64,000 nt of DNA from Paramecium tetraurelia (Eukaryota; Ciliophora; Oligohymenophorea; Peniculida; Parameciidae). A program made the position numbers and the translations under genes. This document shows, piece by piece, positions 37,675 through 49,556 of this stretch. Every line of letters begins with the position of its first letter. The first letter of the stretch is position 1. The DNA lies in assembly GCF_000165425.1 (NCBI RefSeq), contig NW_001799399.1, forward strand, positions 261,337 to 325,336. Direction: 5' to 3'. The notes under the pieces are model-generated. The model saw only the letters and a list, made by a program, of their open reading frames with translations, did no database searches and was not told the origin of the DNA.

Positions 37675-38161
37675 CTGAAAATTAGAAACTTATTGATATT
37701 ATTATGCGTTTTATAACTATCATTCTATTTGTCATTAACATATTCAATTGCTTTGTATTCCAGTCCAGTTTAAATGTTATTTAAAACCAATGAAGATATC
37801 ATAATTATATATATATATATATTATAAAACCTATGTTTTACGATTAACTTCTATAACATTTAAAAATATTATTTGTATGTAATATTAGAAGGAAAAAATA
37901 AATTTAGTTGGTTAAATAGTAATTGAAACACTTATCAATAGCTATTAATCCTTAACTATAATAGTTTAGTTGCATATCAAAATGAATAATAATCTTAAAA
38001 TTTTTCAATTTCTTAAAGTTAAGTACCCAGCTATTCCATCAATATCTTACAAGTTTGAATTGTATTAAAAAAGACTTCTTTTCTTTTCCTACAGAATTAG
38101 ACAACATAGTATTATATAATTTTATATTAATTAAATAGAACAATATGTTCCTTATATATGT
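37675..38161. other. AT-rich intergenic region with AT microsatellite
   Basis: About 490 bases between a small plus-strand gene and a WD40 gene. It holds an (AT)n run at roughly 37805-37822. I see no convincing coding sequence on either strand. Confidence 0.6.
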
Positions 38162-39262
38162 TCATATTTTATATAAATGGATATTTTAATCCCAACTGCA
38201 AGTGGCAATAATCTTTCCAGTGCCGTGAAATTCAATTGCAGTAACTCTTTGTTTATGACCGATTAGATTATACAATGGATTATAAAATTATCCCTTCCTT
38301 TCAGTTTACCAAACCCTCGCGGCACCATCTCTAGCACCAGTTCCAAATCTTCTTTTATCTTTATCAAAATTTAAACAATGAACCTAATTTTTTTTAAAAC
38401 TTTCATACGCTATCACAATGAACTGGTGATTAATTAATTTTTGTTAATTCTTTCTTCTTCCCATCAAAATTATACTCGCTAATACTTTGATTCTTTGAAA
38501 ATATATGATTTATTTACCTTAGAAGCTACAAATAATTTATAGTTATCTTCTGATATTTTTAATGACTAAATTGCATAACATTTATTCTTTTATGTGGCCT
38601 TTGTATTTTAAATTTCTTCTATTTTTTAACTATCATATGCTTTGATAACTCCCATTGAGTCTCCAGTAAAAAAGTATTTGCTTTATTGACTGAAATTAAT
38701 GTTGTAAACAATATCCATGGATACTAAATTCTTCATAGATTTAATTACTTTGAAGATCTTTTATAAGCTTCAACTTTCGTAAGTCCCATAGTATGAGATG
38801 CCCATCTTATCCTCCACTTGCTAAATATAATCCATTATCACTCGCTTGAATCCAGTATATCTAATTGTTTAATCAATAGTGTACTCTATTTTTGTGCTCT
38901 TTTAAAGCTTAAACAGTCTTACCGCTTTTAGCATCCCAGACTAAAATTGATTTATCTGGAGATCCGCTAAAAATTTATTTTCCATCAAGAGAATAACTAA
39001 TTGACCAAATTCCTTCTCTAAAATAAAATAAATTATAAATACTTATGTCCTGAAAACTTAGCTGATTCTTTTTACTTCGTAACATCCCATATTTTTATTA
39101 ATTTGTCATGTGAGCCTGTCGCCAACTCTGATTGATTAGAAGGATTAAATTACAAGCATTCAATGGAATTAGAATGTGCCTATATTTAATTATATATTTT
39201 ACTTATTCAAACTTTTGAAATGGTTCTATAGAGTTATCCAACCAATTTTCTTAGGATTACAT
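38162..39262 (-). CDS. WD40-repeat protein
   Basis: 317 residues after removing six introns: 39180-39202, 39018-39042, 38861-38884, 38724-38748, 38493-38517 and 38384-38408. The repeats are well formed: HSNSIECLQFNPS..ELATGSHDKLIKIWDV, GIWSISYSLDG..IFSGSPDKSILVWDA, GLYLASGGQDGHLILWDL, FGTGARDGAARVWQ and FHGTGKIIATCSWDQNIHLYKI. The whole protein is one propeller with no extra domain, so it is probably an adaptor; the complex it serves cannot be named. The start is the first Met before the first blade. Confidence 0.87.
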
Positions 39263-39546
39263 TTATTAATATTGTAAAATATTGAAAATCAAATAAAATA
39301 AGTATTATTTTCTTTTTATTTTAATCCTTACGCTGTTGACTATCTATTTTCTATGTGATTCTAGAGTTGCATCTATGGTTTTTAATTTTAGAATTCTAAA
39401 GATATTTGAGTAATTATTTAGAAATGTAAATTAGTTTTTTATATGTACTATGTTTAATTTATTAAAGAGTATAATAATATATATATTTGCGCTTTATTTC
39501 TGAACATTTAAAAATTATTTTATAATAAAAAATTACTTCGAAATAG

Positions 39547-39948
39547 ATGGAATTAGAATTTCAAAGAAGTTCAAAATAATACCCTGTTGAAAGTTCTAAA
39601 GAAAAATAAAAATAAAGTAACCATGTTTCAAAGTATGGAAATAAAAACACACCAAGTAATAAATGTGCAATATTTGTTTTTAAAGATTAGAAAATAAAAT
39701 TTAGATTTCCTCTTATAGATGAAAAAAGTTGTGATTTTAGATCAGTACAATAAGAAACATTAGGAGGTCACCCATAAATTAAACATGCTTAGAAACCAAA
39801 TTTGCAATAGAATAATTCCATAAAAATGGAAGAAGAAAATAAAGAGAATGTAAATATCCTTTTAGAGACCCCTTTTTATGAAGTAAATAAAATTGACACA
39901 TTCAAAATATTTAATCAAAATTACTAAAATAAATTGCATGAACAATGA
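39547..39948 (+). CDS. Small hypothetical protein
   Basis: 133 residues, no intron, ATG to TGA. Rich in Lys, Gln, Asn and Ser, likely disordered (MELEFQRSSKQYPVESSK), with a few hydrophobic residues (CAIFVFKDQKIKFRFPL). No homologue recognised. It converges on another small unknown gene 73 bases away. Confidence 0.5.
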
Positions 39949-40021
39949 TTTAACTTATAACTTATTTAATCTTTATATTCAAGTATTTTTATAATATATG
40001 TTCAAATAGTGTTAGTACTAT

Positions 40022-40528
40022 TCAGAAATCATTTACTCCAATTTTCTCCTATATTAATTATGCCAATTATATTAAAAGCTGTTTATATTCATTTGGTAAT
40101 TCTCTAATATCCTCATCTTAAATCTATTAAAGAGTAAAGCAAAAATTATTTAATTAGGTGTAACTCAATATTCTATCAGTGATATTCTACTTTTTCTTAT
40201 TTGTAAATTTTGATGATTTGAGTGATTGCATATTTGGTTGCTGAGAATTCAATTTTTCATGAGTTATACATTAGAATAAAGGATTGTAAATCTAAGAATA
40301 ATAGTTTTAATTTTAGGTTGATGACATTGTATTACATCTCTCCTGTAATTGGCTTTTGTGTTTTGAGAAATTAATTTTTTATTTGAAACCTGAATTTGTC
40401 TTTTAAGGTGAACTCTGTGTTTTAGTATAATTTTTTGATGGACTTTTAGAAAAATCAGTTTTTTAAATATCAGCTTTTAGTTTTCGCCTAAAATCAGTAA
40501 ATTCTTGGAGAAGGTCATTGGGTTTCAT
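40022..40528 (-). CDS. Small hypothetical protein
   Basis: 168 residues, no intron. A Lys/Ser/Gln-rich disordered first part (MKPNDLLQEFTDFRRKLKA, then SPSKNYTKTQSSPQKTNSGF) and a C-terminal helix (YKQLLIQLAQLIQEKIGVNDF). In-frame TAA/TAG codons are read as Gln and the stop is TGA. Unknown family; composition supports a real gene. It is divergent from the LC8 gene, 59 bases apart, so the two may share a promoter. Confidence 0.55.
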
Positions 40529-40587
40529 GTGGCAGTTAATAATAAATATAATTTGTTAATAATTTTAATATAAATTATTAGATTTAG

Positions 40588-40881
40588 ATGGCCGACCCAG
40601 CGTAATAAATAAATATTAAATTATGTGACATGTCAAGTGATTTATTAAAGGATGCTCAATATATAATTCTTGAAAATCTGAAAAAACACAGCCATGAAAG
40701 AGATATTGCATATTACATTAAGAGGGAGTAAAATATTTGAACAAATAATAGATTGGATAAGAGACACACAGGTCCTTGGCATTGTGTGGTTGGGAAGAAT
40801 TTTGGGATTTTCGTAACACATGAAGAAGGGTATTATTTGTAAGCAATCAAGGGATAAATCACTATAGTGGTTTGGAAATGA
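40588..40881 (+). CDS. Dynein light chain LC8 type
   Basis: 89 residues after removing intron 40738-40761, exactly the LC8 size. Recognisable stretches are [40 protein letters not shown] and [22 protein letters not shown]8 is a dimeric hub that binds dynein intermediate chains and many other partners, including axonemal radial spokes. The last strands end ITIVVWK rather than the usual LLFKSG, so it is a divergent paralogue. Confidence 0.92.
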
Positions 40882-40936
40882 ATAATATGAAACTTCTTTA
40901 TTTTATAGTTTAAATTATAGATGTGTAAATATATTT

Positions 40937-42097
40937 TCAAATTAATTTACGACAAACGGGACATTACTATTTAATAATAACCCATTGTTGAAGACAATGA
41001 TCATGGAAATGATGTCTATAATTTAAAATAGTAAATTTACTTAACACTGCATGGTAATTGTACAATTAAATCATTATCTTCATAATCGCACATACAAATA
41101 TTGCATTGTTAGATGGCTGAGAACTCAGGACCACTTTTGTATTAAAACTTTTTCATTTTTTTGAACTTATTCTAAAAATGAATTAGGATTATTACTTTTG
41201 TTTGAAGTCTCTTGAAAATTTTACCTATAGTTTTAAATATAAATAGAAAGAGGATAATAGGCATGTATAAGGCCATTGATATTATGGCCAATCCAAATCC
41301 AATAATCAGAAAAGCAGAAAACAAATACCCTATCAGAAGTAGAACAAAGGTAACATTGTTTAAACCTAGTATTAAATTAATTGAAAGAATTACTATCATC
41401 ACAATCATTGGAATCTGATTGGAAGTATGCAATATTACCTCCTGTAAATATAAGGTAGAAAATGAATTAATTGTAGACTTTCATAAGACGAGTGTATTTA
41501 TTCAAAGCCTCTGCTTAGTGTATTATTTCATATTGAGTAAATGGTGGTTCAGCTATTAATTCTTCTTATCTTATGTCTCTCGTTGATAATTTCATTTTGA
41601 TCAGAGTTTTTATTTGATTTCGTCTAAAGTTTATTTTAGAATTATTTTTTTACTTATTTTTTTCTTCCATTCCTTAGAGATTCATTTATTCTTCAGAATC
41701 CTTTGTCAACATCTCTGCCATGACCAATAAGAAGATATCTTTTGAATTCATTTATAATGAATATAGCACAGCCAAATACCTAGAATATGTAAGGAATAAA
41801 TACCTGATCGAATTGAAAAATTCATACATGCCAACAATCGTCAACCAAACAAATAATGGATTAACATCGCATTGTTGATCACGTTGCTATAAACTATAAA
41901 AACAAACTAAGTACTTTCCAAAACTGAAAAGTAAATTAAAACCTAATGCGCTATACAATAATTTTACCTATATATTTATATGATTCTTTGAATTAAACTC
42001 TAAAATGCTCTTTAAGTAATTTGAACTTCTTTTCATCTTCATCTTTTGAAATTTTATTTTCTTGGTTTTAAGAAGTTTCCTCGAGTTCTCGATTCAT
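40937..42097 (-). CDS. Multi-pass membrane RING-H2 E3 ligase
   Basis: 341 residues after removing introns 41943-41967, 41780-41803, 41442-41478, 41172-41195 and 41016-41040. An acidic N-terminus is followed by several hydrophobic segments (FVWLTIVGMYEFF, MIVMIVILSINLILGL, VTFVLLLIGYLFSAFLIIGF, LYMPIILFLFIF) and a C-terminal RING-H2: CNIC, LPCSVKHHFHDHCLQQW and CPVCRKLI, with all eight zinc ligands. The layout matches ciliate and plant membrane ubiquitin ligases with the RING in the cytosol. The 37-nt intron is long for this genome and is the weakest splice. Confidence 0.82.
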
Positions 42098-42589
42098 TAA
42101 TATAATTATAGTTATAATAATAATAAGTCAATTATTTAAATAATGAGTTCTTTCGTAATTATTATTATAAATTCAATTATAAAATATTTAAATAATTCTT
42201 ATGTATGTTTTGAATTACAGAATTCCTCATTCTAAATTAGATAAACGTTAAGCTAAAAACAACACAAATCTGCTATTAATTAAGAAACATAAATGGTTTA
42301 CAATAATCTGGATTTTTTAGCTGTTTAATTGGAGTAGGATTGACTAAAAATGATCATTCCTATTTAAGATTATTTCATGGAATTTAGAAATTTTCAGTTT
42401 AATCAAGCTAATCCACATCAGCTAATCATTCAAAATATCTTCAATATCAAAGCCAAATTTAACACAATAATTCCCTTTCTAAATTATTTTATGTTTAAAA
42501 AGAAATTGAAGATTATAAATATCAGCAAATTACTTAACATCAATAATGACACCCTTCAACTTAATAAAATAACTAATTTATCCCAGATC
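42098..42589. other. AT-rich region upstream of the kinase pseudogene
   Basis: About 490 bases with no convincing gene. A plus-strand frame of ~70 residues near 42377-42592 has an Ile/Asn/Lys/Phe composition expected from AT-rich noncoding DNA. It could be the decayed N-terminal part of the pseudogene that follows. Confidence 0.45.
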
Positions 42590-43400
42590 TAAAATATGTT
42601 TTAATTTTATTCATGTTATTGATGTCGGTTGATTTAATAAAATTGGAAAGTAGAATAAAAAATTGATTCAACTAACGCACTTAAAGAGATGTCAAAATCA
42701 TTTAAACATTTCATTTATTATTGTAATGAATATTATGAAAATTGAAAAGTATATAAATTTGTTATACTACAATTATTGCAAGAAAAAGTATAATATAGTG
42801 ATGATTGAAAAGAACATTTGGAGTAACCAAAACATTTTTAATAATAAGTCATTAATGATACCTATATTGATTAATATCTATTATTCATTTTAAGATAATG
42901 ACATTTCTTTTTGGTTTCAGATAAAGGACCTAAGATATCACATAGGAAGAATGCATAGATTTAGTTAGGATCAAACTAGTATTTCATTTGATATATGAAG
43001 AGGTTTGTATAGCCTACATATTTTATATTAGACACATGCATTCCTAAAATCTTCATTAGAAAAATATGCTTGAAAATTCGGGAGTCAATAAAAGTAGAAA
43101 AATACTTAAAAATGTAGTTTACGTTAGAATTACTGATTTGGGTGTGTCTAGATACATAGCCATGATAATGCTCAAGATAAAGAACGGTATATCGTATGTA
43201 TATACATCATAGGTGAAGTGTAGATAGAATCATACATTTTTGCGTTGATTACTTTGTAAACCTTTATTACTTATGTATAAAATAATAAATTGAATTTGTA
43301 GCGATCTTAAGATAAATCTGATTCTAGATACATATCTATTTAAATTAAGAAAATAAGGAGTTAATCGAATAGAACCCTCTGTTTTTTAGAAGAAACTCAA
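42590..43400 (+). pseudogene. Decayed AGC-type protein kinase gene
   Basis: Fragments of one kinase domain appear in the correct order but in shifting frames and with in-frame TGAs. Seen: FNFIHVID (start of the glycine loop region), KVE..STNALKEMSK (catalytic-Lys strand), LINIYYSFQD, DLRYHIGRMHRFS (hinge and helix), YVRITDLGVSR (DFG region as DLG), YVYTSQVKCRQNHTF (normally YMAPEV.CRQNH.) and VDYF. The HRD catalytic loop and much of the C-lobe are unrecognisable. The order and density of matches to ciliate AGC/STK32-like kinases exclude chance; the many lesions exclude a working gene. Confidence 0.75.
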
Positions 43401-43546
43401 TGGAGAGTATTAATTTACTAATATGATGCATAATTTAATGGATGTGATCTTAATAACTTTACTTATACAAGCGAGCCAATCAAATAACAACTTAATTATA
43501 TTAATTATTGAATAATCTAATTTATTTTATTTAATTTTTTATTCTA

Positions 43547-44178
43547 ATGGATGAAGAAGTTTTAGATAATTTAGAAGCAGTAGAAGATGATAATGAAACT
43601 TCTAATTTTCCTTTATTTTAATAAAAACAAATTGCTGAATTCATCAAAAAGATACTTGGTGATAATATAACAGCATAAAAAGCATTTCGAGATAAGTTTA
43701 ATAGATGTCTAAGTCTTTTCGTATTTTATTTGAGTCATATGTATGAAAATTAATAATTCCAGGGTAACAGTCATTAAAGAGGACACTAGAAAGAAAAAAA
43801 ATGAAAAAAAGAGAATGCAAATAACAAAAGATGATATTATAATGACTTTAAAAGCAATTGATTTTTAGGAAATAGCTGAATCAATACAAAGTATGAAATA
43901 GCTGATCGTAATTAGATCTTCATATATTGCAATCTTCTTTAGAAAATGGCATTTAATAAGAGAATTAACTGGATTAAGGAGAGGAACATGAGGAAATGCG
44001 GGAAATATAAAATTTTGAAAATATAGAAGATGAATAAAAAGAGGAAGAGATTGATGATAATAATGAATAGATATAGGATAATCAGGATTAAGGCAATGAA
44101 GAAATTGAGGATGAAAATAATTAAGATATTGAGAATGAAAATGGATAGGATGTTGAGAATGAAAATGATTAGTAATGA
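43547..44178 (+). CDS. Histone-fold protein, POLE3/CHRAC17-like
   Basis: 194 residues after removing introns 43741-43762 and 43891-43915. The histone-fold helices read FPLFQQKQIAEFIKKIL, then FRDKFNRCLSLFVFYLSHM, then MQITKDDIIMTLKAIDF. The C-terminus is a long acidic tail (QGEEHEEMREI ... EEIEDENNQDIENENGQD). That combination is typical of POLE3 (Dpb4/CHRAC17), a partner of POLE4 in DNA polymerase epsilon and of chromatin remodellers. An NF-YB-type subunit is possible but less likely given the tail. Confidence 0.72.
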
Positions 44179-44238
44179 GAGTTTGAATTCTTGATGATAA
44201 ATACTTTTTTGTGTTTTATTAATAATATATATTTTAAA

Positions 44239-44796
44239 ATGAAAAAGAAAAATTTATTTCTTGCCAAGAAAGCAGAAGATAGTACTTTGAATTAGTATTG
44301 GTTTTCAGAATAAACAATTGAATTCTTGGTTGATCATATTGAGTCAATTTATTAGAATGGATAAAAGATTGCATTCCTATCAACTCCATCGATTTATTGC
44401 AGTTTAAAGAATTAGGAAGTTAAATAGAATTCAGCACTTTTTGAATTTGATCTTAAATTGAATAAAGAGAAGGGGTTTGTGTTTTATGATTTCAACAAGC
44501 CTATAGAAGGATTGGAATAATTCAAAAACACTTTTGATATAATTTTGATTGATCCTCCATTTATAACAGAGGAAGTGTGGGGTAAATATGCTCAGACAAT
44601 AAATTATATAAAGAAGGAGGATGCTAAGATTTTATGTTGTTCAATAAAGGAAAATGCTAAAATGCTATATGAGTTGATAAAGGTTGTGCCTTAGCAATAC
44701 AAACCATCGATTCCTCATTTAATATATCAATATGACTTTTATTGCAACTATGAACACGAGATCTTAAAAAAGGTAAACGATGAAATAGGATTTTGA
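44239..44796 (+). CDS. EEF1A lysine methyltransferase 1-like (N6AMT2 family)
   Basis: 185 residues, no intron. Motifs in family order: NQYWFSEQTIEFLVDHI at the start, KIAFLSTPSIYCSL, LFEFDLKLNKEKGFVFYDFN and the catalytic IILIDPPFITEEVW, followed by INYIKKEDAKILCCS. The DPPF motif is the N6-type methyltransferase signature. Human EEF1AKMT1 modifies Lys79 of eEF1A; the same role here is inferred. Length is the family norm. Confidence 0.9.
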
Positions 44797-44868
44797 ATAA
44801 TATATTCGAATTAAATTATGAGATAATATAATACTAATATACCTATATTACTATTGATATATATATCA

Positions 44869-46089
44869 TCAAGCTTTTTGTTTTTACTCTAAATGTCTTT
44901 TTTTTTGGGAATCCTTGTCCATAGGTAACTAAAATGGTAGAATAGCATAATATACCTTTAATAATTCTTTAAGTGCTGCATCATTAAGATCATGAACAGG
45001 TTTGAATTTGGTTTCATCTAATTTGAGTCCAGAAACTTAAAGAGTGCTGTTTGCTAAGACAGCAACAGTTATTGTGAATTATGCAACAATGCTATTTGGA
45101 CTGACTAAAACTGGATATGGGTTTAATAATTCATGTTTGGCACATTCTTAGACAGCCAACTTAGCTGTGATTTCATCTTCAAAGACTCTCAATGAGAAGC
45201 ATAAAGATGGGTATTTGTCATAAACTTCTTACATGAATGCTCTTCCATGTTTAGTCTTTAATTGATATTGTCTATCCAAAGCTCTTTTGTAAACTGTGGT
45301 TCTTACGTCAGACTAAATGAATGAAATGATTAAATACTTCTTTGGTCTTTCCATCTCCTGTTGTGATATATACATCTAACACAAAAACATCGTTGACTTG
45401 GATTTCTTCCTCATCGACTCTTTATTCTTGTGTTTCTCTATTGATTATGACTTTGTTTCCATCAATGAAGTGTCTCTTAACATCATGACTCAAAACACCT
45501 TCTAATGGTGTGCATTTGTGATCGTCTGCTATTTATTAGATAATTCTAGTCAAAGCAGTATTAGTGACTCCTGGTTTTATTGATCTGAATAAAGCTTAGA
45601 CTGATTAATAGGCTGCCAATATGACATCTGCCTTTTAGCCTTCCACTTGATCTTCACCTACGACAACTGTGTGTGCTGCAATGGCAATATATCCATCAAT
45701 ATGAACTCCCAATTCACTATGACATTATTATTAACATTTACATTTTGGCTACATCACCCTTGGCAAGTTAACTGGATTCACTCTTTAATGGAGAATAATG
45801 ACCGCAAATTTAATTTACAGAAATTGTTGTTGGGAATGCTAAGCCTTTTTCAATTCCTTTCTTGTTATACACTTTTTGCAATTCTCCATTGATTTCTTAG
45901 TCACCGAAGGCACAAATTGAAGCGATATCAGCTTCTGGCTTTAATTTAGTGATCACTTTTTCGAGTACAACTATTTAATAATCAATTTAAAAACTTACCA
46001 TTTGCAATCTTACCGGCGTTTTAATATTTATCCAAGACTCCTGGAGTAGCTATCGATTCAAGCTTGTCTTACTCTGTTTATTAATCCAT
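44869..46089 (-). CDS. PA2G4: PA2G4/EBP1-like (M24 peptidase fold)
   Basis: 371 residues after removing introns 45971-45998, 45717-45741, 45313-45337 and 44929-44955. Matches include TPGVLDKYQNAGKIAN, KGLAFPTTISVNQICGHYSP, LGVHIDGYIAIAAHTVV, TPLEGVLSHDVKRHFIDGNK and AKHELLNPYP, with a Lys-rich C-terminus (DKDSQKKRHLEQKQ). PA2G4 has the methionine-aminopeptidase fold without activity and binds ribosomes near the exit tunnel. Two TPP-like insert regions and the length are as expected. The splices restore conserved segments. Confidence 0.93.
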
Positions 46090-46163
46090 AATTAATTTAA
46101 ATATTTATTTAAATCTTTATATATATTATAATCATATAAATATACTTATTTTAGCTAATTTAT

Positions 46164-48041
46164 TCATCCACACACTCCTAATGATTCCCACATATTCTCT
46201 GAGTCCTCATACTCATCTACTTTGAATTTCGGTTGCTGCATCCCAAAATCTACATCTGGAGTAAATACCTTGTCAACAGTAAGTTTGAAAGCATCGTCTA
46301 ACATTCTTGGGATCAGTATTTTCAATAGATTCGAGCTTTCCTCAATACAAGGATTAGCATTAACTTCAATGAGCCACAACTTAAGATTTTCATCAATCAT
46401 AAAGTCGTAACCCAATATTTGCATCCCATACTTTCTATTCCTCTTATTCATTCTAGTTGAACTCAAAGTGAGTTTCACAACCTCCTTTATTTTTGGCCAC
46501 CCCTCCTTTCTAAAATCGTATTTGGTTTCTTATTAACTATTGATTATGAATGAGACCTTACTCCAATTGCTTCTGAAATCGTTTTAAGGATAATTAATTC
46601 CCATCTTCAAATTATCCATAATTCTAAGCATTTTTTTGAACTGCATTATTCGTCAAATGAATGTATCTATCTTTCTAATATGGTTTAATCAATATATACA
46701 TTCTCTAAAGAAAAGGTTGTTCCACTTGTCCTTATATACGCTTCCCTAAATAAGTAGTAGTGCATTTCATGAGTGATCAATACCCAACATCTTATATCGA
46801 ATTTCCTTCCTCCCAATAGCAAAGGCCTTTCTATGTACTTCTAAATCACAAATTCCTTGCATTCATAATTACCCTTGCCATAATAGTATGATTTTATGAG
46901 CGTTTCAACTTCCTCCAATGTGTTGAACACATGGACTCCTTCTCCTCTATTCCAATCTGCTGGCTTTAGTAGCCATAAATATTGAGTCTTGTTTGTTAAA
47001 GTTTCTTGCATTTTATATGTTTTAATTCCATTATAATTTACTTTGTTTGCAGGAAGATTGGATACATAAAAGTCAAAGTCTAAATTAGTTTTCATGGAGG
47101 TTTAAGTTAGTGGATTATTATTACAATAAAATTCAGTAAATTATTATACGTCCTTCACCCAATCTGAGTTCTTAAAATTTATGATGAACACCAAGGGAAT
47201 GACGTCAAATGTTTTCTCTATATTATTGTAGTATTGTAGTAAAGATATTGACAACCCTATCTTATTTGATATATTTAGTACCAGATTTAGATGTGATATT
47301 TTTATGGAATTCAAAAAAGTTGTACATCACTCTTGTGAATAGACTGTCTGAAGCTGAGAGTCTATTGAAATCCATACCAAAGTAGGATTGCTGCCATATA
47401 AAGTGCTTATATTGAAATTATTAGGGTACAGAACTCCAATATTATTCTCTTTTTTATAAAATACGTTTTACCAATTCTCCATTATTTCCAGGTCCTATAT
47501 AATAATTAAACTATGTAAGATTTTATTTCTTTACTTTAAGTTTTGGCAACTCTTTTTCTCTGTTTATTTTTTAGGGAGGATTTTAGGTTTAAATGATGTT
47601 TACTTTTTACCGATTTGCGAAAGGTGTGTAATTGTTAGAATGATACTATCTTTTGTTTGCTTTTTCTAAGCTTTCCGATAGTTTTTATGCGTTCAATGGG
47701 TCTTGTTTAAATTATCTAACTATTTAACGATTTGAGATAGAGGGTAAAACAGGGATTTACACTTGCTCCTCCGTTACGTCAGCTAAGGGAGACTCTTTTC
47801 CAGCCAGTAATTTGTCTCGCTATTGCTAACGTGCTAAGTAGTATTTGACCCCATCAGCATAAATATTTAAACTTTTTGCTAGATCAGGTTTTTATTTGAT
47901 TATTTTCTACAGTGTTTTTTTTTATCTGTCATCTGCTTTACATAATAACTCTAAATTGTGAAAATTTCCTAATGATTTGCTTTATATTTGCTCCTCCTTT
48001 TCTTTTTTCTTTATTCTCTTTTCTTTTGATGCCGATGCCAT
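46164..48041 (-). CDS. Tubulin tyrosine ligase-like (TTLL) enzyme
   Basis: 600 residues after removing introns 47257-47281, 46675-46699 and 46537-46561. After a ~130-residue Lys-rich leader the TTL domain starts with YYIGPGNNGELVKRIL and has WLLKPADWNRGEGVHVF (ATP-grasp), QKYIERPLLLGGRKFDIRCW, IHLTNNAVQKNAQNYGQFED and YGMQILGYDFMIDENLKLWL with IEVNANPCIEESS. All ATP-grasp landmarks are present. TTLLs add Glu or Gly to tubulin tails; the IGPGNN start is seen in the glycylase/TTLL10 branch, but the specificity is not proven. The first Met (48041) is chosen because the frame is open and protein-like from there. Confidence 0.9.
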
Positions 48042-48217
48042 ATTCGATTTATATATTAATCAATAATATTATAAAAAATTTCGTTGTTTATTAACATACT
48101 CTCTATGCAAGTTTAAACTTAATTATGAAAATTTTAGATTGTTAGAATAATTCTGGTTTATATTTATAATTTTATTTGCAATATCAGATTAATAAATAAA
48201 ATATATTAAATATATAA

Positions 48218-48843
48218 ATGTACGATTTTACAAGAATGCAAAAATTAGTTGATAGAATGTAAAAACTATAACCTCCCAATCCTCCCCCCGATAATAGGTT
48301 TTTGCCTGAAGAATTAAAGAAAGATAAAATTGTAGAAGATCCCCAGAAGGATGTAAAGAAGGCAAAAAGATAACTCCTAATTAAGAATTAAAAGGCTTAA
48401 AATGGGTTGAAGCCCATCGAAGATGAAAGACTTTTTTTGATTTAAAAAGAGAATTACTTAAAGAAAAAGTAAAGAGAATTGGAGATGGAGCAAGTCAAAA
48501 AAGAATTAGCAGAATAAAAAAAGTAGGAAAAATTAAAATTGGAATAAGCAACCTAAAGGGCACTCGTCGTTGTCAAAGAAAAAAAAGAGTAAAAAAGCAA
48601 ATTTATTGTATTAGGATGACATAAGTTGAGAAGGAAGAAAAAATAAAAAAGCGAAATGATAATGAATTTTATAAGAGAAAACAAAAAGCTAATAATTCAA
48701 TATAAATGTCCTCAATCGACGCATCCTATGTGTCACAAAATTTAAATTCCTCTTTAATTAAGAAATAAATTTTGGATTACCATACTCTACCAAAAGAACA
48801 ATATAATCGCATTTATCGTCAACCAGTAAGCCCACCAAAATGA
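48218..48843 (+). CDS. Short coiled-coil hypothetical protein
   Basis: 200 residues after removing a 23-nt intron (48608-48630) that ends in GAG. Starts MYDFTRMQKLVDRMQKLQ; the middle is a highly charged coiled coil (ENYLKKKQRELEMEQVKKEL) and the end is YNRIYRQPVSPPK. Small, basic and coiled-coil, similar in style to axonemal or basal-body proteins, but no family is recognised. Divergent from the TTLL gene, 176 bases apart. Confidence 0.65.
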
Positions 48844-49556
48844 ATTAAGCAATATATTATTCATTAAAATATATATTAAACAAATTATAGTTCTCAAAAT
48901 CTTCAATAAATAGTTCATCTCAGAAATTATTGTCTTTAAAGATTGCCACTATTGCGATAAAATCTTTATAAGCACTCTCATGAAATTCACTATAAAAGTC
49001 TAATCAGTGCCGTTATTATTCTGTCTGATCTGTAAAAAGATTTAACTAGCCTTGATATTATTAACATCAATAATTTTATTAAGATTAATTTAAAAAAATT
49101 TCATCATTTTTATATCTTATAACTCAGGTTAAAACATTATCATTAAAATTGGTTAAGTCATTTTTAAATGAAATTTTAATTTTATTGATTTACAATTTCT
49201 TTGATATAATTATCTCAAAAATTTACATAAACCATTTGAAGAAATGCATATATCCACTACAAAAATAAGTAAACTTTCTAGATTAGTATTAATTTATGAA
49301 TATATTTAAGTACCTTTAGATATATATTGATTCATATAATTTTAAGAAATTGAAAATAGTGAAAATTAATTATTCCTTGAATATATATTGATAATGTTCT
49401 ACCAATTAACAATAATTTTATGGTTGAATATAAACTATTTTTTTAATTAATATTTTATTGCAAAGAAGCACAACAGAGTTTTAAATGATTTTATGGATAG
49501 AAATTAGATTTTAATCTTAATTTAAATTTAATAGTATGGTATGATATAAATATTAT
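48844..49556. other. AT-rich intergenic region, one weak coding-like patch
   Basis: About 710 bases between converging genes. On the minus strand near 48950-49030 a short patch reads LDFYSEFHESAYKDFIAIVA, which looks like protein, but TGA codons lie on both sides and no splice chain extends it. It may be a gene fragment. The rest shows nothing recognisable. Confidence 0.45.

Noticed and set aside
37805-37822. AT microsatellite as a possible replication origin or telomere-addition site
   Set aside because: Short AT runs are expected by composition here, and no telomeric repeat is nearby.
42377-42893. Two plus-strand frames of 70-76 residues as possible genes
   Set aside because: Composition is that of AT-rich noncoding DNA, and the second overlaps fragments of the decayed kinase in another frame.
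48885-49110. Possible small minus-strand gene with the stretch YSEFHESAYKDFIAI
   Set aside because: TGA codons on both sides and no workable short intron chain; too little to call a gene.
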